Positions 16,950 to 24,793 of a stretch of 64,000 bases of DNA are shown piece after piece. This DNA is from Candidatus Nitrosacidococcus tergens (lineage in GTDB: Bacteria > Pseudomonadota > Gammaproteobacteria > Nitrosococcales > Nitrosococcaceae). Below the pieces are notes generated by a model, which made no database searches, was not told where the DNA came from, and worked only from the letters and a program-made list of their open reading frames with translations. A program made the translations under genes and the position numbers. The first letter of the stretch is position 1. Each line of letters opens with the position of its first letter. The DNA is taken from contig NZ_LR778175.1 in the NCBI RefSeq assembly GCF_902810445.1, forward strand, positions 186,001-250,000. The letters are read 5' to 3'.

Positions 16950-17627
16950 ATAGATTGCTCTAAATGCAGCATTACTGTTGATGCGGGTACAAATTTTTGT
17001 TGTCACTGTGGAGAAAAGTTAAAACCAGATATTAATTATTCCCAGCCAATAGAACCTTCGCTCTCTTTAAGCACATCAAATACCCAATTAGAAGCACCTA
17101 ACTCCTATTATTTGTGGCGGAGATTTTTTGCTCGTACTATTAGCTTTTTTATACTTATTTTATTTATTGTATTTGATACTATTGCTAGAGTTTATCAAGG
17201 CAATCATAGTACAGAAATAATTATCGTTTGGTTTCTTAGCGTCTTTATTGCAGCTATTTTTATAGTAGGCGCCACCCTTGGAAAATGGGTATTCGGTATT
17301 AGAGTTAAAACACCACAAGGAATTTATCTTACTTTATGACGTGCCTTAAAACGCTCTTTCTTAGTGATCATATTAGGATTGGTATTTTATTTGCCTATTA
17401 TTAATTTATTTATTTATTTCTTAGCTTATTTTAGGTTTCGCTCAGGAAAAATAACGCTTTGGGATCAAATATTGGATACTACCGTAGTTTATAGAGGTTG
17501 GGGAGTATGGTGAACTGTTATTTATACCATTGCGGTATATGTAGCTTCAAAAGCTTTGACTACTGTAAGTTATTATTTAACGAAAGAAGGAAAATATTTA
17601 CCCAAGCCTAAAATAAAAAATTCATAG
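16950..17627 (+). pseudogene. Second zinc-ribbon/RDD membrane protein, start lost and two in-frame TGA codons
   Basis: The frame begins at ATA (16950, where the paralogue has ATG) and reads 225 codons to TAG at 17625, broken by TGA at codons 130 (17337) and 188 (17511). It encodes a zinc ribbon (CSKC ... CCHC), a variable stretch, then YLWRRFFARTISFFIL and GATLGKWVFGIRVKT, matching the RDD domain of the upstream copy. Both TGA codons stand where Trp is plausible (before RALKRSF, and after GVW). Codon 188 aligns with nonsense codon 187 of the upstream copy. No frameshift is seen. An internal TTG at 17112 could give only a 75-residue fragment. Interpreted as a decaying gene. Confidence 0.7.
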
Positions 17628-17630
17628 CCA

Positions 17631-17843
17631 GTGTTATTTTCAACTCTAATTTTAGCTAGTATTGTTGTTAGCTTGCTTTGGTTTTCAATCCTACAAAAAT
17701 TAGAATCTCCAAAAATAGGCTATTTTATTGTTATTCTGGTAGGAATCACATTTCTTTATCGTAGCCCTGTCCATTCCATTTATATTGGTATTGAAATCAT
17801 GGGATTAGGCTGTTTAGTAGTTTGGATAAAGTACTTGAAATAA
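17631..17843 (+). CDS. Small hydrophobic protein or C-terminal remnant of the preceding RDD gene
   Basis: GTG at 17631 opens 70 codons. The product is hydrophobic, with about two or three membrane helices (LFSTLILASIVVSLLWF, then IGYFIVILVGITFLY), and has no recognised family. It is in the same frame as the upstream pseudogene and begins one codon after that gene's TAG (17625). The whole stretch 16950-17843 could therefore be a single 297-codon gene with three nonsense codons. There is no convincing Shine-Dalgarno. I favour a remnant over an independent gene. Confidence 0.35.
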   Translation: MLFSTLILASIVVSLLWFSILQKLESPKIGYFIVILVGITFLYRSPVHSIYIGIEIMGLGCLVVWIKYLK

Positions 17844-18064
17844 ATTTATAGGATTTACCCTATTATTTTTTTATATGTTGTATCAGATTTCTATCTATAT
17901 AAGGTAATGACTAATTATTTAGAGAGTAGCTAGATAAGGTAAATGTGATACTTATTATTCTCTGTGTAGCCAAAATTGAATTTAATTAGGCATAACTGGC
18001 TTAATACTACTTTATTTATAGTAGATTTTCGGTGGAGAATCCTAAAATTGCATTTTCTAAAAAA
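17844..18064. other. Intergenic stretch between the RDD remnants and ubiI
   Basis: This 221-bp stretch has no open frame of note. It contains ATAGG-N6-CCTAT followed by T-rich sequence near 17850-17875, a weak terminator-like element on the plus strand. A loose repeat, GGAGA at 18034 with TCTCC at 18071, straddles the 3' end of ubiI. Nothing else is recognised. Confidence 0.4.
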
Positions 18065-19303
18065 TTAGAATCTCCCCTGAGCTAAGATGGGCAGATCTCC
18101 CTTAAGCCCTGAAGCATAGCAGAGAATAAGATTTTTAATCGGGGTAGCTTTATCTGTTGCACTTAGTCCTAGATTTCTGGCAATTTGTATTGGAAATAAT
18201 GAGCTGTTAAATAAATGCTTTAAGCCATCAATAGTGAGTTGAGCTGTAAAACTATCTCCTTTTCTCCAGCGCTCAAAACGCCGTAAAGTTAAGAAATCGC
18301 CCACATCTTTATTTTTTTGATCATTCAATACTTGTGCTAGTACTACTGCATCAAGTAATCCTAAATTCACACCTTGCCCAGCTAAGGGATGAATCGTATG
18401 AGCAGCATCGCCAATTAAAGCAATACGAGGTTGTACATAGGTTTTCACCTGCTGCCTACGCAAGGGGAAAGTAGCACGTTCACTTATGATTTGTGTAGCC
18501 CCTAAGCGGTATTCAAAGGCAGAACCTAATGCGGTAGCAAAAGATGAATTACTTAATTGCTTTAGTTGCTCTGCTTCCTCTGAGTCGGTGCTCCATACAA
18601 TAGAGCATTGATAGGGGTTTTTTAGAGGTAAAAAGGCAAGAATACCTCCACTGGGAAGAAATCGTTGCCAAGCAGTTTCGTCATGAGGTTTTTCAGTATG
18701 GATAGTTCCAACGAGCCCGTTTTGCTGATAATCTTTGATTTGGATACTAATTCCAGCAAGATCTCTTACTTTAGATTGAGCACCATCTGCACCAACAATT
18801 AGACTACCCTTTAAGAAAGAACCTTCCTCTAATTGCAGGCTTATTTTTTCATCTTTTTGAATAATTCCTTGAAGATTCCCCGGCATATAAAAATCAATAT
18901 TTTCTTGGTTTTTACAGGCTTCAAGCAAAGTATTTTGAATCAGTTTATTTTCAATAATATGCCCCAAATGGGACTCACTAATTTCCGTGCTATCAAAGTG
19001 AATTTCACCAATACGGGCTTTGTTCCATACGTGCATTTTTCGAAAGGGGCTAACTCGTTTTGCTTCTATATTCCTCCAAACATGTATATTTCTGAAAATA
19101 TTTTCAGAAGCACGAGTAATAGCACTTACACGTAAGTCATAATCTTCTGAGAGTAAAGTATTTAATTCAGGAGGATGAGCTTCAATAAGAGCGATACGAT
19201 ATTTTTTTTCAGATTGGCTAAGAGCAAGTGCTAAACAAGCACCTACCATGCCTGCACCTACAATGAGTACATCATAATGGGTAGCAGAGGATCTAAAATT
19301 CAT
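18065..19303 (-). CDS. ubiI: FAD-dependent 2-polyprenylphenol hydroxylase UbiI (VisC family)
   Basis: A 412-residue flavoprotein monooxygenase for ring C5 hydroxylation in ubiquinone synthesis. GAGMVGACLALAL (about 16-28) is the FAD dinucleotide fold, YDLRVSAITRAS is typical of UbiI, LIVGADGAQSKVRDLAG is the DG motif, and LIGDAAHTIHPLAGQGVNLG the GD motif. Its ATG overlaps the ubiH stop by 4 bp, so the two are translationally coupled. It lies last in the run pepP-ubiH-ubiI, an order shared with many gammaproteobacteria. The assignment between UbiI and a closely related hydroxylase such as UbiF rests on neighbourhood and the RVSAI segment. Confidence 0.9.
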   Translation of the reverse strand: MNFRSSATHYDVLIVGAGMVGACLALALSQSEKKYRIALIEAHPPELNTLLSEDYDLRVSAITRASENIFRNIHVWRNIEAKRVSPFRKMHVWNKARIGEIHFDSTEISESHLGHIIENKLIQNTLLEACKNQENIDFYMPGNLQGIIQKDEKISLQLEEGSFLKGSLIVGADGAQSKVRDLAGISIQIKDYQQNGLVGTIHTEKPHDETAWQRFLPSGGILAFLPLKNPYQCSIVWSTDSEEAEQLKQLSNSSFATALGSAFEYRLGATQIISERATFPLRRQQVKTYVQPRIALIGDAAHTIHPLAGQGVNLGLLDAVVLAQVLNDQKNKDVGDFLTLRRFERWRKGDSFTAQLTIDGLKHLFNSSLFPIQIARNLGLSATDKATPIKNLILCYASGLKGDLPILAQGRF

Positions 19304-20511
19304 AATGAGAGTCCTTGTACTAATTTAGGCTGCCGCCTTATTAATCCCACTGCTTGTCGCATCAGTGTTTTTTTAAAGAGAGGACAAATATCCAAAGTAG
19401 CTAAACCTAGTCCTCGACTTAATCCCCATAGAGGATAGTTATTAGAGAAAAGATGAATGAGAGTATCAGTAAATTGAGTTACAATACGGTGATCCCATTG
19501 TCGCCATTGCTTATAGGTAGCCAGAACTGTTTGATTTCCTAAATCTTTATTTTGTCTATGGGTGTGCGTTAGTACTTCTGCCAATGCTGCTACATCTCGA
19601 AGACCTAAATTAAACCCTTGACCTGCTACTGGATGAAGATTGTGGGCAGCATTACCTATAAATACTACTCGATTACTTATTAATTGACGGGTTTTAATAA
19701 GTTGCAAGGGAAATGCATAGCGTTGATCAGCATGTATAAATTTTCCTAAGCGATTTCCAAATTGATCTTGTAACCTAGAAAGAAACTCCTTATCACTAAT
19801 TGCAGTTAAATAAGGTGCTTGGCTATTTTTTACTGTCCAAACCACATTAGAATAATCCTTAGCTAAGGGTAACAGTGCAAGCGGGCCAGTATCTGTAAAT
19901 CGCTCAAAGGCAGTAAATTGATGTGGGTGTTCGGTCTCAATATTGGTAATAATGGCAGTTTGATCATAACCTGTTTTATATACAGGAATTTGCAATAATT
20001 GACGGACTACAGAATGGACTCCATCAGCTGCAATTAATAGCTGGGTAGAAAGAGTATGTATTTCATTATTTAAAGTAATTTGTGCTTGAATATAATCAGA
20101 TTTATTTTGAATCTGAATTATTTTTGCAGGACAAATTAATTCGATTTGAGGAAAGTTTTTTAGTCTCTGATAAATAGCTTGAGTAAGAGATCCTATTTTT
20201 ACTACATAGCCTAGGGCAGGTAGGCGTATTTGCGTAGAATCTAAACGAGTTACTCCAAAATATCCTCGATTAGAGATATGAATATGTTCAATAGGGGTAG
20301 CCTCTTGAGCAATATCAGCCCAATAGCCAATACCATCCATAATACGAAAAGACCCAAAAGCAAGTGCCAATGCTCTAGAATCTAGATTATTTTGTTGCGG
20401 GCTAAGTTCAATGATACCTATTCGTAATGGTTGTGCGGCTAAAGCTAAAGCTAAGCTTACTCCTACTGGACCACCACCAACAATAAGCAAATCATAATCA
20501 AAGGAGGGCAT
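19300..20511 (-). CDS. ubiH: 2-polyprenyl-6-methoxyphenol hydroxylase UbiH
   Basis: A 403-residue FAD monooxygenase that adds the C1 hydroxyl in ubiquinone synthesis. GGGPVGVSLALALA (about 12-25) is the FAD loop, LDSRALALAFGS and LPALGYVVKIGSL are UbiH-type segments, LIAADGVHSVVRQLL is the DG motif and IGNAAHNLHPVAGQGFNLGLR the GD motif (here with Asn replacing the usual Asp, GNAAH, as is common in UbiH). It starts 6 bp after pepP and overlaps ubiI by 4 bp. Confidence 0.92.
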   Translation of the reverse strand: MPSFDYDLLIVGGGPVGVSLALALAAQPLRIGIIELSPQQNNLDSRALALAFGSFRIMDGIGYWADIAQEATPIEHIHISNRGYFGVTRLDSTQIRLPALGYVVKIGSLTQAIYQRLKNFPQIELICPAKIIQIQNKSDYIQAQITLNNEIHTLSTQLLIAADGVHSVVRQLLQIPVYKTGYDQTAIITNIETEHPHQFTAFERFTDTGPLALLPLAKDYSNVVWTVKNSQAPYLTAISDKEFLSRLQDQFGNRLGKFIHADQRYAFPLQLIKTRQLISNRVVFIGNAAHNLHPVAGQGFNLGLRDVAALAEVLTHTHRQNKDLGNQTVLATYKQWRQWDHRIVTQFTDTLIHLFSNNYPLWGLSRGLGLATLDICPLFKKTLMRQAVGLIRRQPKLVQGLSL

Positions 20512-20517
20512 GAATTA

Positions 20518-21828
20518 CTAAGAGGTTCCTACAATATTTTGAATTTCATCTACTGTTTTTGGTACAGCTGCAGTTAAAACTTCACATCCCTGAGAGGTAA
20601 CTAATATATCATCCTCAATTCTTATCCCAATACCCCACCACTGACTACCTACTTCAGGACAATTTTCTGGAATATATAATCCAGGCTCTACTGTAAGTAC
20701 CATTCCAGGTTCAAAGCTACGCCACTGACCATCTATTTTATAATCACCCACATCATGCACATCCATGCCAAGCCAATGTCCTGTACGATGCATATAAAAT
20801 TTACGATAGGCTTCAGTTTCTATAAGTATATTGACTTCTCCTCTAAGTAGACCAATAGCTACTAACCCTTCAGTCAATACCTGTACTGCTGCTTCATGAG
20901 GATCATTCCAATGATTCCCCGGACGTACCTTATCAATCGCTGCTAGCTGTGCTTTCAATACAAGCTCATAAATTGTCTTCTGGGCGGGGGAAAAGCGACC
21001 ATTAATTGGGAAGGTTCGAGTAATATCCGCAGCGTAATAATCATATTCAGCTCCTGCATCAATAAGTAGCAGATCTCCTGATTGTAAAGAGGTATTATTA
21101 TCCGTGTAGTGGAGAATACAAGCGTTATTACCCCCTGCGACAATAGATGAGTAAGCAGGTGCTTTACACCCCTGGCGGAAAAAGTGATGCAAAAACCCCG
21201 CTTCTATTTCATACTCCATTATATTCGGGTGACAAACTTGCATCGCATGAATGTGGGCTTCTGCTGAAATACGTACCGCAGTGCGGATTGTGTTTATTTC
21301 TTCATTGCTTTTAAAAAGACGCATTTCATGGAGTAAATTATCTAAAATAATCAATTCCATAGGGGCTTGCATTCCAGATCGAGTAGCTTTCCTTAATTGA
21401 TTGATCCAAGCTGTTATACGTTGATCAAAATCTTGATCATGGCCAATAGCGTAGTAAATATGCACTTTACCCTCTAATAAACCAGGTAAAATGTCATCAA
21501 TATCACTAATAGGAAAAGCATCATCAGCTCTATATATTTCACAAGCTCCTTCAATACCTGCTCTTCGCCCATCCCAAGTTTCTCTTTCAGGATCTCTTTC
21601 TCGACAAAAAAGAATATACTCTCCTTGATCCCGCTCAGGAATAAGCACAGCAACGGCTTCTGGTTCAGGAAATCCCGTTAAATAGTAGAAATTACTATCT
21701 GCTCGAAAAGGAAAGGTAGCATCTCGGTTACGATAGTGAATATTTGCAGTAGGAAGGATAGCAATACTATCTTCCCCCATCATTCCTAATAACTGATTAC
21801 GGCGATAGGAAAATTCGTTTAAGTCCAT
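20518..21828 (-). CDS. pepP: Xaa-Pro aminopeptidase (aminopeptidase P)
   Basis: A 436-residue metallopeptidase that removes N-terminal residues before proline. The N-terminal creatinase-like domain contains FPFRADSNFYYLTGFPEPEAV. The pita-bread catalytic domain shows the dimetal ligands: Asp in LLLIDAGAEYDYYAADITRTF (two Asp), His in HRTGHWLGMDVHD, Glu in TVEPGLYIP and Glu in IRIEDDILVT. It is the first gene of the leftward pepP-ubiH-ubiI transcript and is divergent from zapB-zapA across 171 bp. Confidence 0.97.
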   Translation of the reverse strand: MDLNEFSYRRNQLLGMMGEDSIAILPTANIHYRNRDATFPFRADSNFYYLTGFPEPEAVAVLIPERDQGEYILFCRERDPERETWDGRRAGIEGACEIYRADDAFPISDIDDILPGLLEGKVHIYYAIGHDQDFDQRITAWINQLRKATRSGMQAPMELIILDNLLHEMRLFKSNEEINTIRTAVRISAEAHIHAMQVCHPNIMEYEIEAGFLHHFFRQGCKAPAYSSIVAGGNNACILHYTDNNTSLQSGDLLLIDAGAEYDYYAADITRTFPINGRFSPAQKTIYELVLKAQLAAIDKVRPGNHWNDPHEAAVQVLTEGLVAIGLLRGEVNILIETEAYRKFYMHRTGHWLGMDVHDVGDYKIDGQWRSFEPGMVLTVEPGLYIPENCPEVGSQWWGIGIRIEDDILVTSQGCEVLTAAVPKTVDEIQNIVGTS

Positions 21829-21984
21829 AGTGATTTATAATCTAGCCTAAATCAGAGTGTATTTTCTAGATAAAAGTATGAATATAGAGCTTAAAGTACT
21901 ATATAAAACTAACATTTGCAGTAGTCATCACTTATAATAATACAGCATTATATTAAATTTTTTAAAACGATAATAAACTTAGGG

Positions 21985-21998
21985 GGTATTTAAATACC
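21985..21998. promoter_or_regulatory. 14-bp perfect palindrome overlapping the zapB-like ribosome binding site
   Basis: GGTATTTAAATACC at 21985-21998 is an exact palindrome ending 1 bp before the ATG at 22000. The G-run AGGGGG (21981-21986) is the Shine-Dalgarno, and its last two bases are in the palindrome. An operator or a structure limiting translation is possible. Confidence 0.45.
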
Positions 21999-21999
21999 T

Positions 22000-22212
22000 A
22001 TGGCTAGAAATGTCACTATCGAACAGTTAGAGCAACAGGTCAATGAATTAATTACTTTATGCAATCAGTTAAAAGGGAAAAATCAAATTCTACACGATCA
22101 GGTCATGGAACTTTCCTTAGAACGGACTAAACTGATTAAACAAACTGAGTTTGCTCGAAATAAAGTTGAATCGATGATTGCTAGGCTGAGATCTATGGAA
22201 CAAGCACTATGA
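22000..22212 (+). CDS. ZapB-like cell division coiled-coil protein (TIGR02449 family)
   Basis: A 70-residue all-helical protein with heptad patterns throughout (IEQLEQQVNELITLCNQL, then LRSMEQAL at the end). It resembles the small ZapB-like proteins encoded directly before zapA in Pseudomonas-like gammaproteobacteria. ZapB-type proteins link ZapA and the FtsZ ring to the nucleoid terminus. It overlaps zapA by 4 bp. Family assignment rests on size, coiled coil and neighbour, because such short coiled coils carry few specific residues. Confidence 0.8.
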   Translation: MARNVTIEQLEQQVNELITLCNQLKGKNQILHDQVMELSLERTKLIKQTEFARNKVESMIARLRSMEQAL

Positions 22213-22538
22213 GTGATCCTATTCAGATCACACTGCAAATTTCCGGTAAATCTTATCAAGTTACTTGTTCGCCTAATGAAAAGGAATCATTATTAATTGC
22301 AGCACAGTACCTTAATAAAAAGATAGAAGAAATTAAAAGAAGTAATAAAGTAGTAGGTATGGAGAGAGTGGCTGTAATTGCTGCACTTAATATTGCCTAT
22401 GATCTGATTAAATCCAATAATCAGCAAACTATTCCTTATGAAGTAAACGAGCGTATTCAATCTCTTCAAACAAAAGTTAAATCTGTATTAGATGAATCTC
22501 GCAAAATAATAACTTCTCAGGGCGAGACAGATCACTAG
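22209..22538 (+). CDS. zapA: Cell division protein ZapA
   Basis: A 109-residue FtsZ-associated protein that promotes bundling of Z-ring filaments. The N-terminal ITLQISGKSYQVTCSPNEKESLLIAA segment (read as ISGKSYQVTCSPNEKESL) fits the ZapA fold, AAQYLNKKIEEIKR follows, and VAVIAALNIAYDLIK forms the long dimerisation helix. It overlaps the upstream ZapB-like gene by 4 bp. Its stop codon lies in the -35 box of the 6S RNA promoter. Confidence 0.93.
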   Translation: MSDPIQITLQISGKSYQVTCSPNEKESLLIAAQYLNKKIEEIKRSNKVVGMERVAVIAALNIAYDLIKSNNQQTIPYEVNERIQSLQTKVKSVLDESRKIITSQGETDH

Positions 22539-22565
22539 ACAAGAATGTAAATTAGAGAGTAATAT
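22536..22565 (+). promoter_or_regulatory. Sigma-70 type promoter of 6S RNA
   Basis: TAGACA at 22536-22541 and TAATAT at 22560-22565 are separated by 18 bp. A start 7-9 bp after the -10 coincides with the 5' end of the 6S closing stem at 22574. The -35 overlaps the zapA stop codon. Confidence 0.65.
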
Positions 22566-22573
22566 GAGCAATA

Positions 22574-22755
22574 CCTGCGGTGTTCGAGCAGTGAGTTAAT
22601 ACTCTTTAACCCTATGACTGATAATGCTAGGGAGCTGGATTTATAATATAAGTGTGCATGTCTATTTAGCTAGAAAGCCTTCTATATTATACGGTGCACC
22701 CACTTGAACTAAAATTGGTTCAAGAGCAATATTCACAACGGCACTGCGGGTTTTT
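22574..22755 (+). ncRNA. ssrS: 6S RNA
   Basis: About 177 nt plus a T-run. The ends CCTGCGGTG (22574-22582) and CACTGCGGG (22742-22750) pair over all 9 positions with two G-U pairs, then TTTTT follows, giving a terminator-like end. Near the 3' side CTTGAAC (22703-22709) and GTTCAAG (22718-22724) form the conserved hairpin present in gammaproteobacterial 6S RNAs. Location directly after zapA is the classic one. 6S RNA mimics an open promoter and sequesters sigma-70 RNA polymerase in stationary phase. The usual downstream 5-formyltetrahydrofolate cyclo-ligase gene is absent; a convergent aroE follows. Exact ends are inferred. Confidence 0.85.
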
Positions 22756-22772
22756 GAATTTTTAGCCTTCGA

Positions 22773-23600
22773 CTAATTATACGCCCTTAATTGAGCAATT
22801 ATGGTGGCAGTATTGGGTTGGATCTTATGCCAGATAAAAAAAGACTCTGCTGCTTGCTCTACTAACATCCCTAATCCATCTAATGTTCTTTCAGCACCTT
22901 GTTGCTTACCCCACTCCATAAAAACAGTGGGTTGATTACTATACATCATATCGTATACCCAACCATTTGAATTAAGCAGATTTTCGGGGAGGGGAGGTAA
23001 GGTTTTCTGCAGACTAGTTGCAGTTGCATTGATAATAAAATCAAAGCTATCTCCTATAAGCTCTTTATAACCCCCACCTATAATTCTTCCAAGTCCACTG
23101 AATTTATGAGCTAGTGCAGCTGCTTTCTCAGAAGTACGATTAGCAATAACTAAGCGAGCAGGGCTTTGAGCAAGTATAGGCTCTATTACACTTGCTGCAG
23201 CACCGCCTGCACCAAGTAATAAAATATTCTGATTTTTTAACTCTTTTTTATGGTTTTGAGTTATATCTCGAATTAATCCGATTCCATCCGTAGTATCTCC
23301 AAATAAAGAACCATCACTATGAATTGAAATTGTATTTACTGATCTTGCTTGTTGTGCCTGAGGACTACAATGATTTACTAATTGCCAAGCATCTTTCTTA
23401 AAAGGAATAGTAATATTTAATCCTAATCCACCTTGACGATAAAAATCGGTGATTGCTCCTCGTAGATTTCCCAATTCAACCAAAATTGATTTATAAATCA
23501 GATTTTGTTTAGTTTGGCGAGCAAACTGGGTATAAATGTTAGGAGATTGGCTATGAGCAATTGGATTACCCATGACTCCATAAAGACCTAGCGATACCAT
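22773..23600 (-). CDS. aroE: Shikimate dehydrogenase
   Basis: A 275-residue NADPH-dependent enzyme converting 3-dehydroshikimate to shikimate. YGVMGNPIAHSQSPNIY (7-23) binds substrate, NITIPFKKD gives catalytic Lys68, DTTDGIGLI gives Asp105, and LLGAGGAAASV is the nucleotide loop with ANRT following, typical of NADP-preferring AroE. It sits 6 bp after the hemB stop in the same direction, so both are probably one transcript. It converges on the 6S RNA gene. Confidence 0.96.
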   Translation of the reverse strand: MVSLGLYGVMGNPIAHSQSPNIYTQFARQTKQNLIYKSILVELGNLRGAITDFYRQGGLGLNITIPFKKDAWQLVNHCSPQAQQARSVNTISIHSDGSLFGDTTDGIGLIRDITQNHKKELKNQNILLLGAGGAAASVIEPILAQSPARLVIANRTSEKAAALAHKFSGLGRIIGGGYKELIGDSFDFIINATATSLQKTLPPLPENLLNSNGWVYDMMYSNQPTVFMEWGKQQGAERTLDGLGMLVEQAAESFFIWHKIQPNTATIIAQLRAYN

Positions 23601-23606
23601 AATAAA

Positions 23607-24626
23607 TTAGGATTGATTTTTTAGCCAAAGGGCTACTTCTTTAGAAAAATAACTTAAAATGCCATTGGCTCCTGCCCTCTTGATACTCATGAGCGATTCC
23701 ATGATCACCGCTTTTCCATCCAACCAATCATTTTGAGCTGCTGCCATCAGCATGGCATATTCACCACTGACTTGATATACAAAAGTAGGTACCTTAAATG
23801 TAGTTTTTACACGATGAACAATATCAAGATAAGGCATGCCTGGCTTTATCATTACCATATCCGCACCTTCTTCTAAATCTAAAGCTACCTCTTGAAGGGC
23901 TTCATCACTATTAGCAGGATCCATTTGGTAGCTATATTTATTGCCACCGCCTAAGTTACTTGCCGATCCTACTGCGTCTCGAAAGGGACTATAGAAGCTA
24001 GAAGCATACTTCGCTGAATAGGCTAGAATTCGAGTATGGATATGTTCTTGCTCTTCAAGAGCATCTCTAATCATCCTAATACGCCCATCCATCATATCTG
24101 AAGGGGCAACAACATCAGCACCTGCTTCAGCATGGGATAAGGCTTGTTTTATTAATACCTCAACTGTCTGATCATTTATTACATATCCATTGGAATCTAC
24201 TAACCCATCTTGTCCATGACTAGTAAAGGGATCTAAAGCTATATCGCTAATAATTCCTAGTTCTGGAAATTTTTGCTTTAACTCTCGTATTGCTCGCTGT
24301 ACTAATCCCTTAGGGTTATAAGCTTCAGCGGCATCATTAGATTTTTGCTCAGATAAGGTAACTGGAAAAAGAGCAATGGCGGGGATACCAAGAGTTAATA
24401 ATTGTTCAGCCTCATTTAATAAAATATCAATACTTATTCTTTCAATTCCAGGCATAGAAGGAATTTTTTCTCTTCGGCGCTGGCCTTCAAGAATAAAGAT
24501 TGGGTAGATAAGATCTGCACTACATAAGTAATTTTCCTGCATCAATCTCCTAGAAAAATCATCTTTTCTCATGCGGCGAAATCGAGTACGAGGAAAGTGC
24601 CTACTAGCCCAAATAGGTATAGTCAA
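23607..24626 (-). CDS. hemB: Delta-aminolevulinic acid dehydratase (porphobilinogen synthase), Mg-type
   Basis: Condenses two 5-aminolevulinate molecules to porphobilinogen in haem synthesis. I chose TTG at 24626 (339 residues): GGAGG lies 9 bp upstream and the product MTIPIWASRHFPRTRFRRMRK fits Pseudomonas-type HemB N-termini. The longest frame, from ATG at 24692, would add 22 hydrophobic residues and place the Shine-Dalgarno inside. Schiff-base lysines are Lys206 (AYSAKYASS) and Lys261 (MIKPGMPYLD). The metal-site segment SDIALDPFTSHGQDG has Asp in place of the Cys triad, marking the Mg-dependent rather than Zn-dependent class. hemB is followed by aroE. Confidence 0.94.
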   Translation of the reverse strand: MTIPIWASRHFPRTRFRRMRKDDFSRRLMQENYLCSADLIYPIFILEGQRRREKIPSMPGIERISIDILLNEAEQLLTLGIPAIALFPVTLSEQKSNDAAEAYNPKGLVQRAIRELKQKFPELGIISDIALDPFTSHGQDGLVDSNGYVINDQTVEVLIKQALSHAEAGADVVAPSDMMDGRIRMIRDALEEQEHIHTRILAYSAKYASSFYSPFRDAVGSASNLGGGNKYSYQMDPANSDEALQEVALDLEEGADMVMIKPGMPYLDIVHRVKTTFKVPTFVYQVSGEYAMLMAAAQNDWLDGKAVIMESLMSIKRAGANGILSYFSKEVALWLKNQS

Positions 24627-24793
24627 AACTAAGATCCTCCAGCTATAATCAATATAAAATATAATTATTCTATAGGAAATTAAAAATGTCATAACATTAA
24701 ATTAAATATTCTTAATGTTTTATCTCCTATCCAAAATAAGTTAGCCTATAAACTATATTACTGATTGTTTATTCATGATAAATGGAGGTTTTC

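Noticed and set aside
16723..17627. Recoding of TGA as Trp (or selenocysteine) in the RDD genes
   Set aside because: TAA and TAG interrupt the tandem copy and a TAG ends the second one, so no single codon reassignment explains the region. TGA is a normal stop elsewhere in the window (for example grpE, carB and nuoE). Gene decay is simpler.
21829..21984. Divergent pepP/zapB promoters
   Set aside because: TATAAT at 21933-21938 is present, but no -35 at proper spacing was found for either direction, so no promoter was listed.
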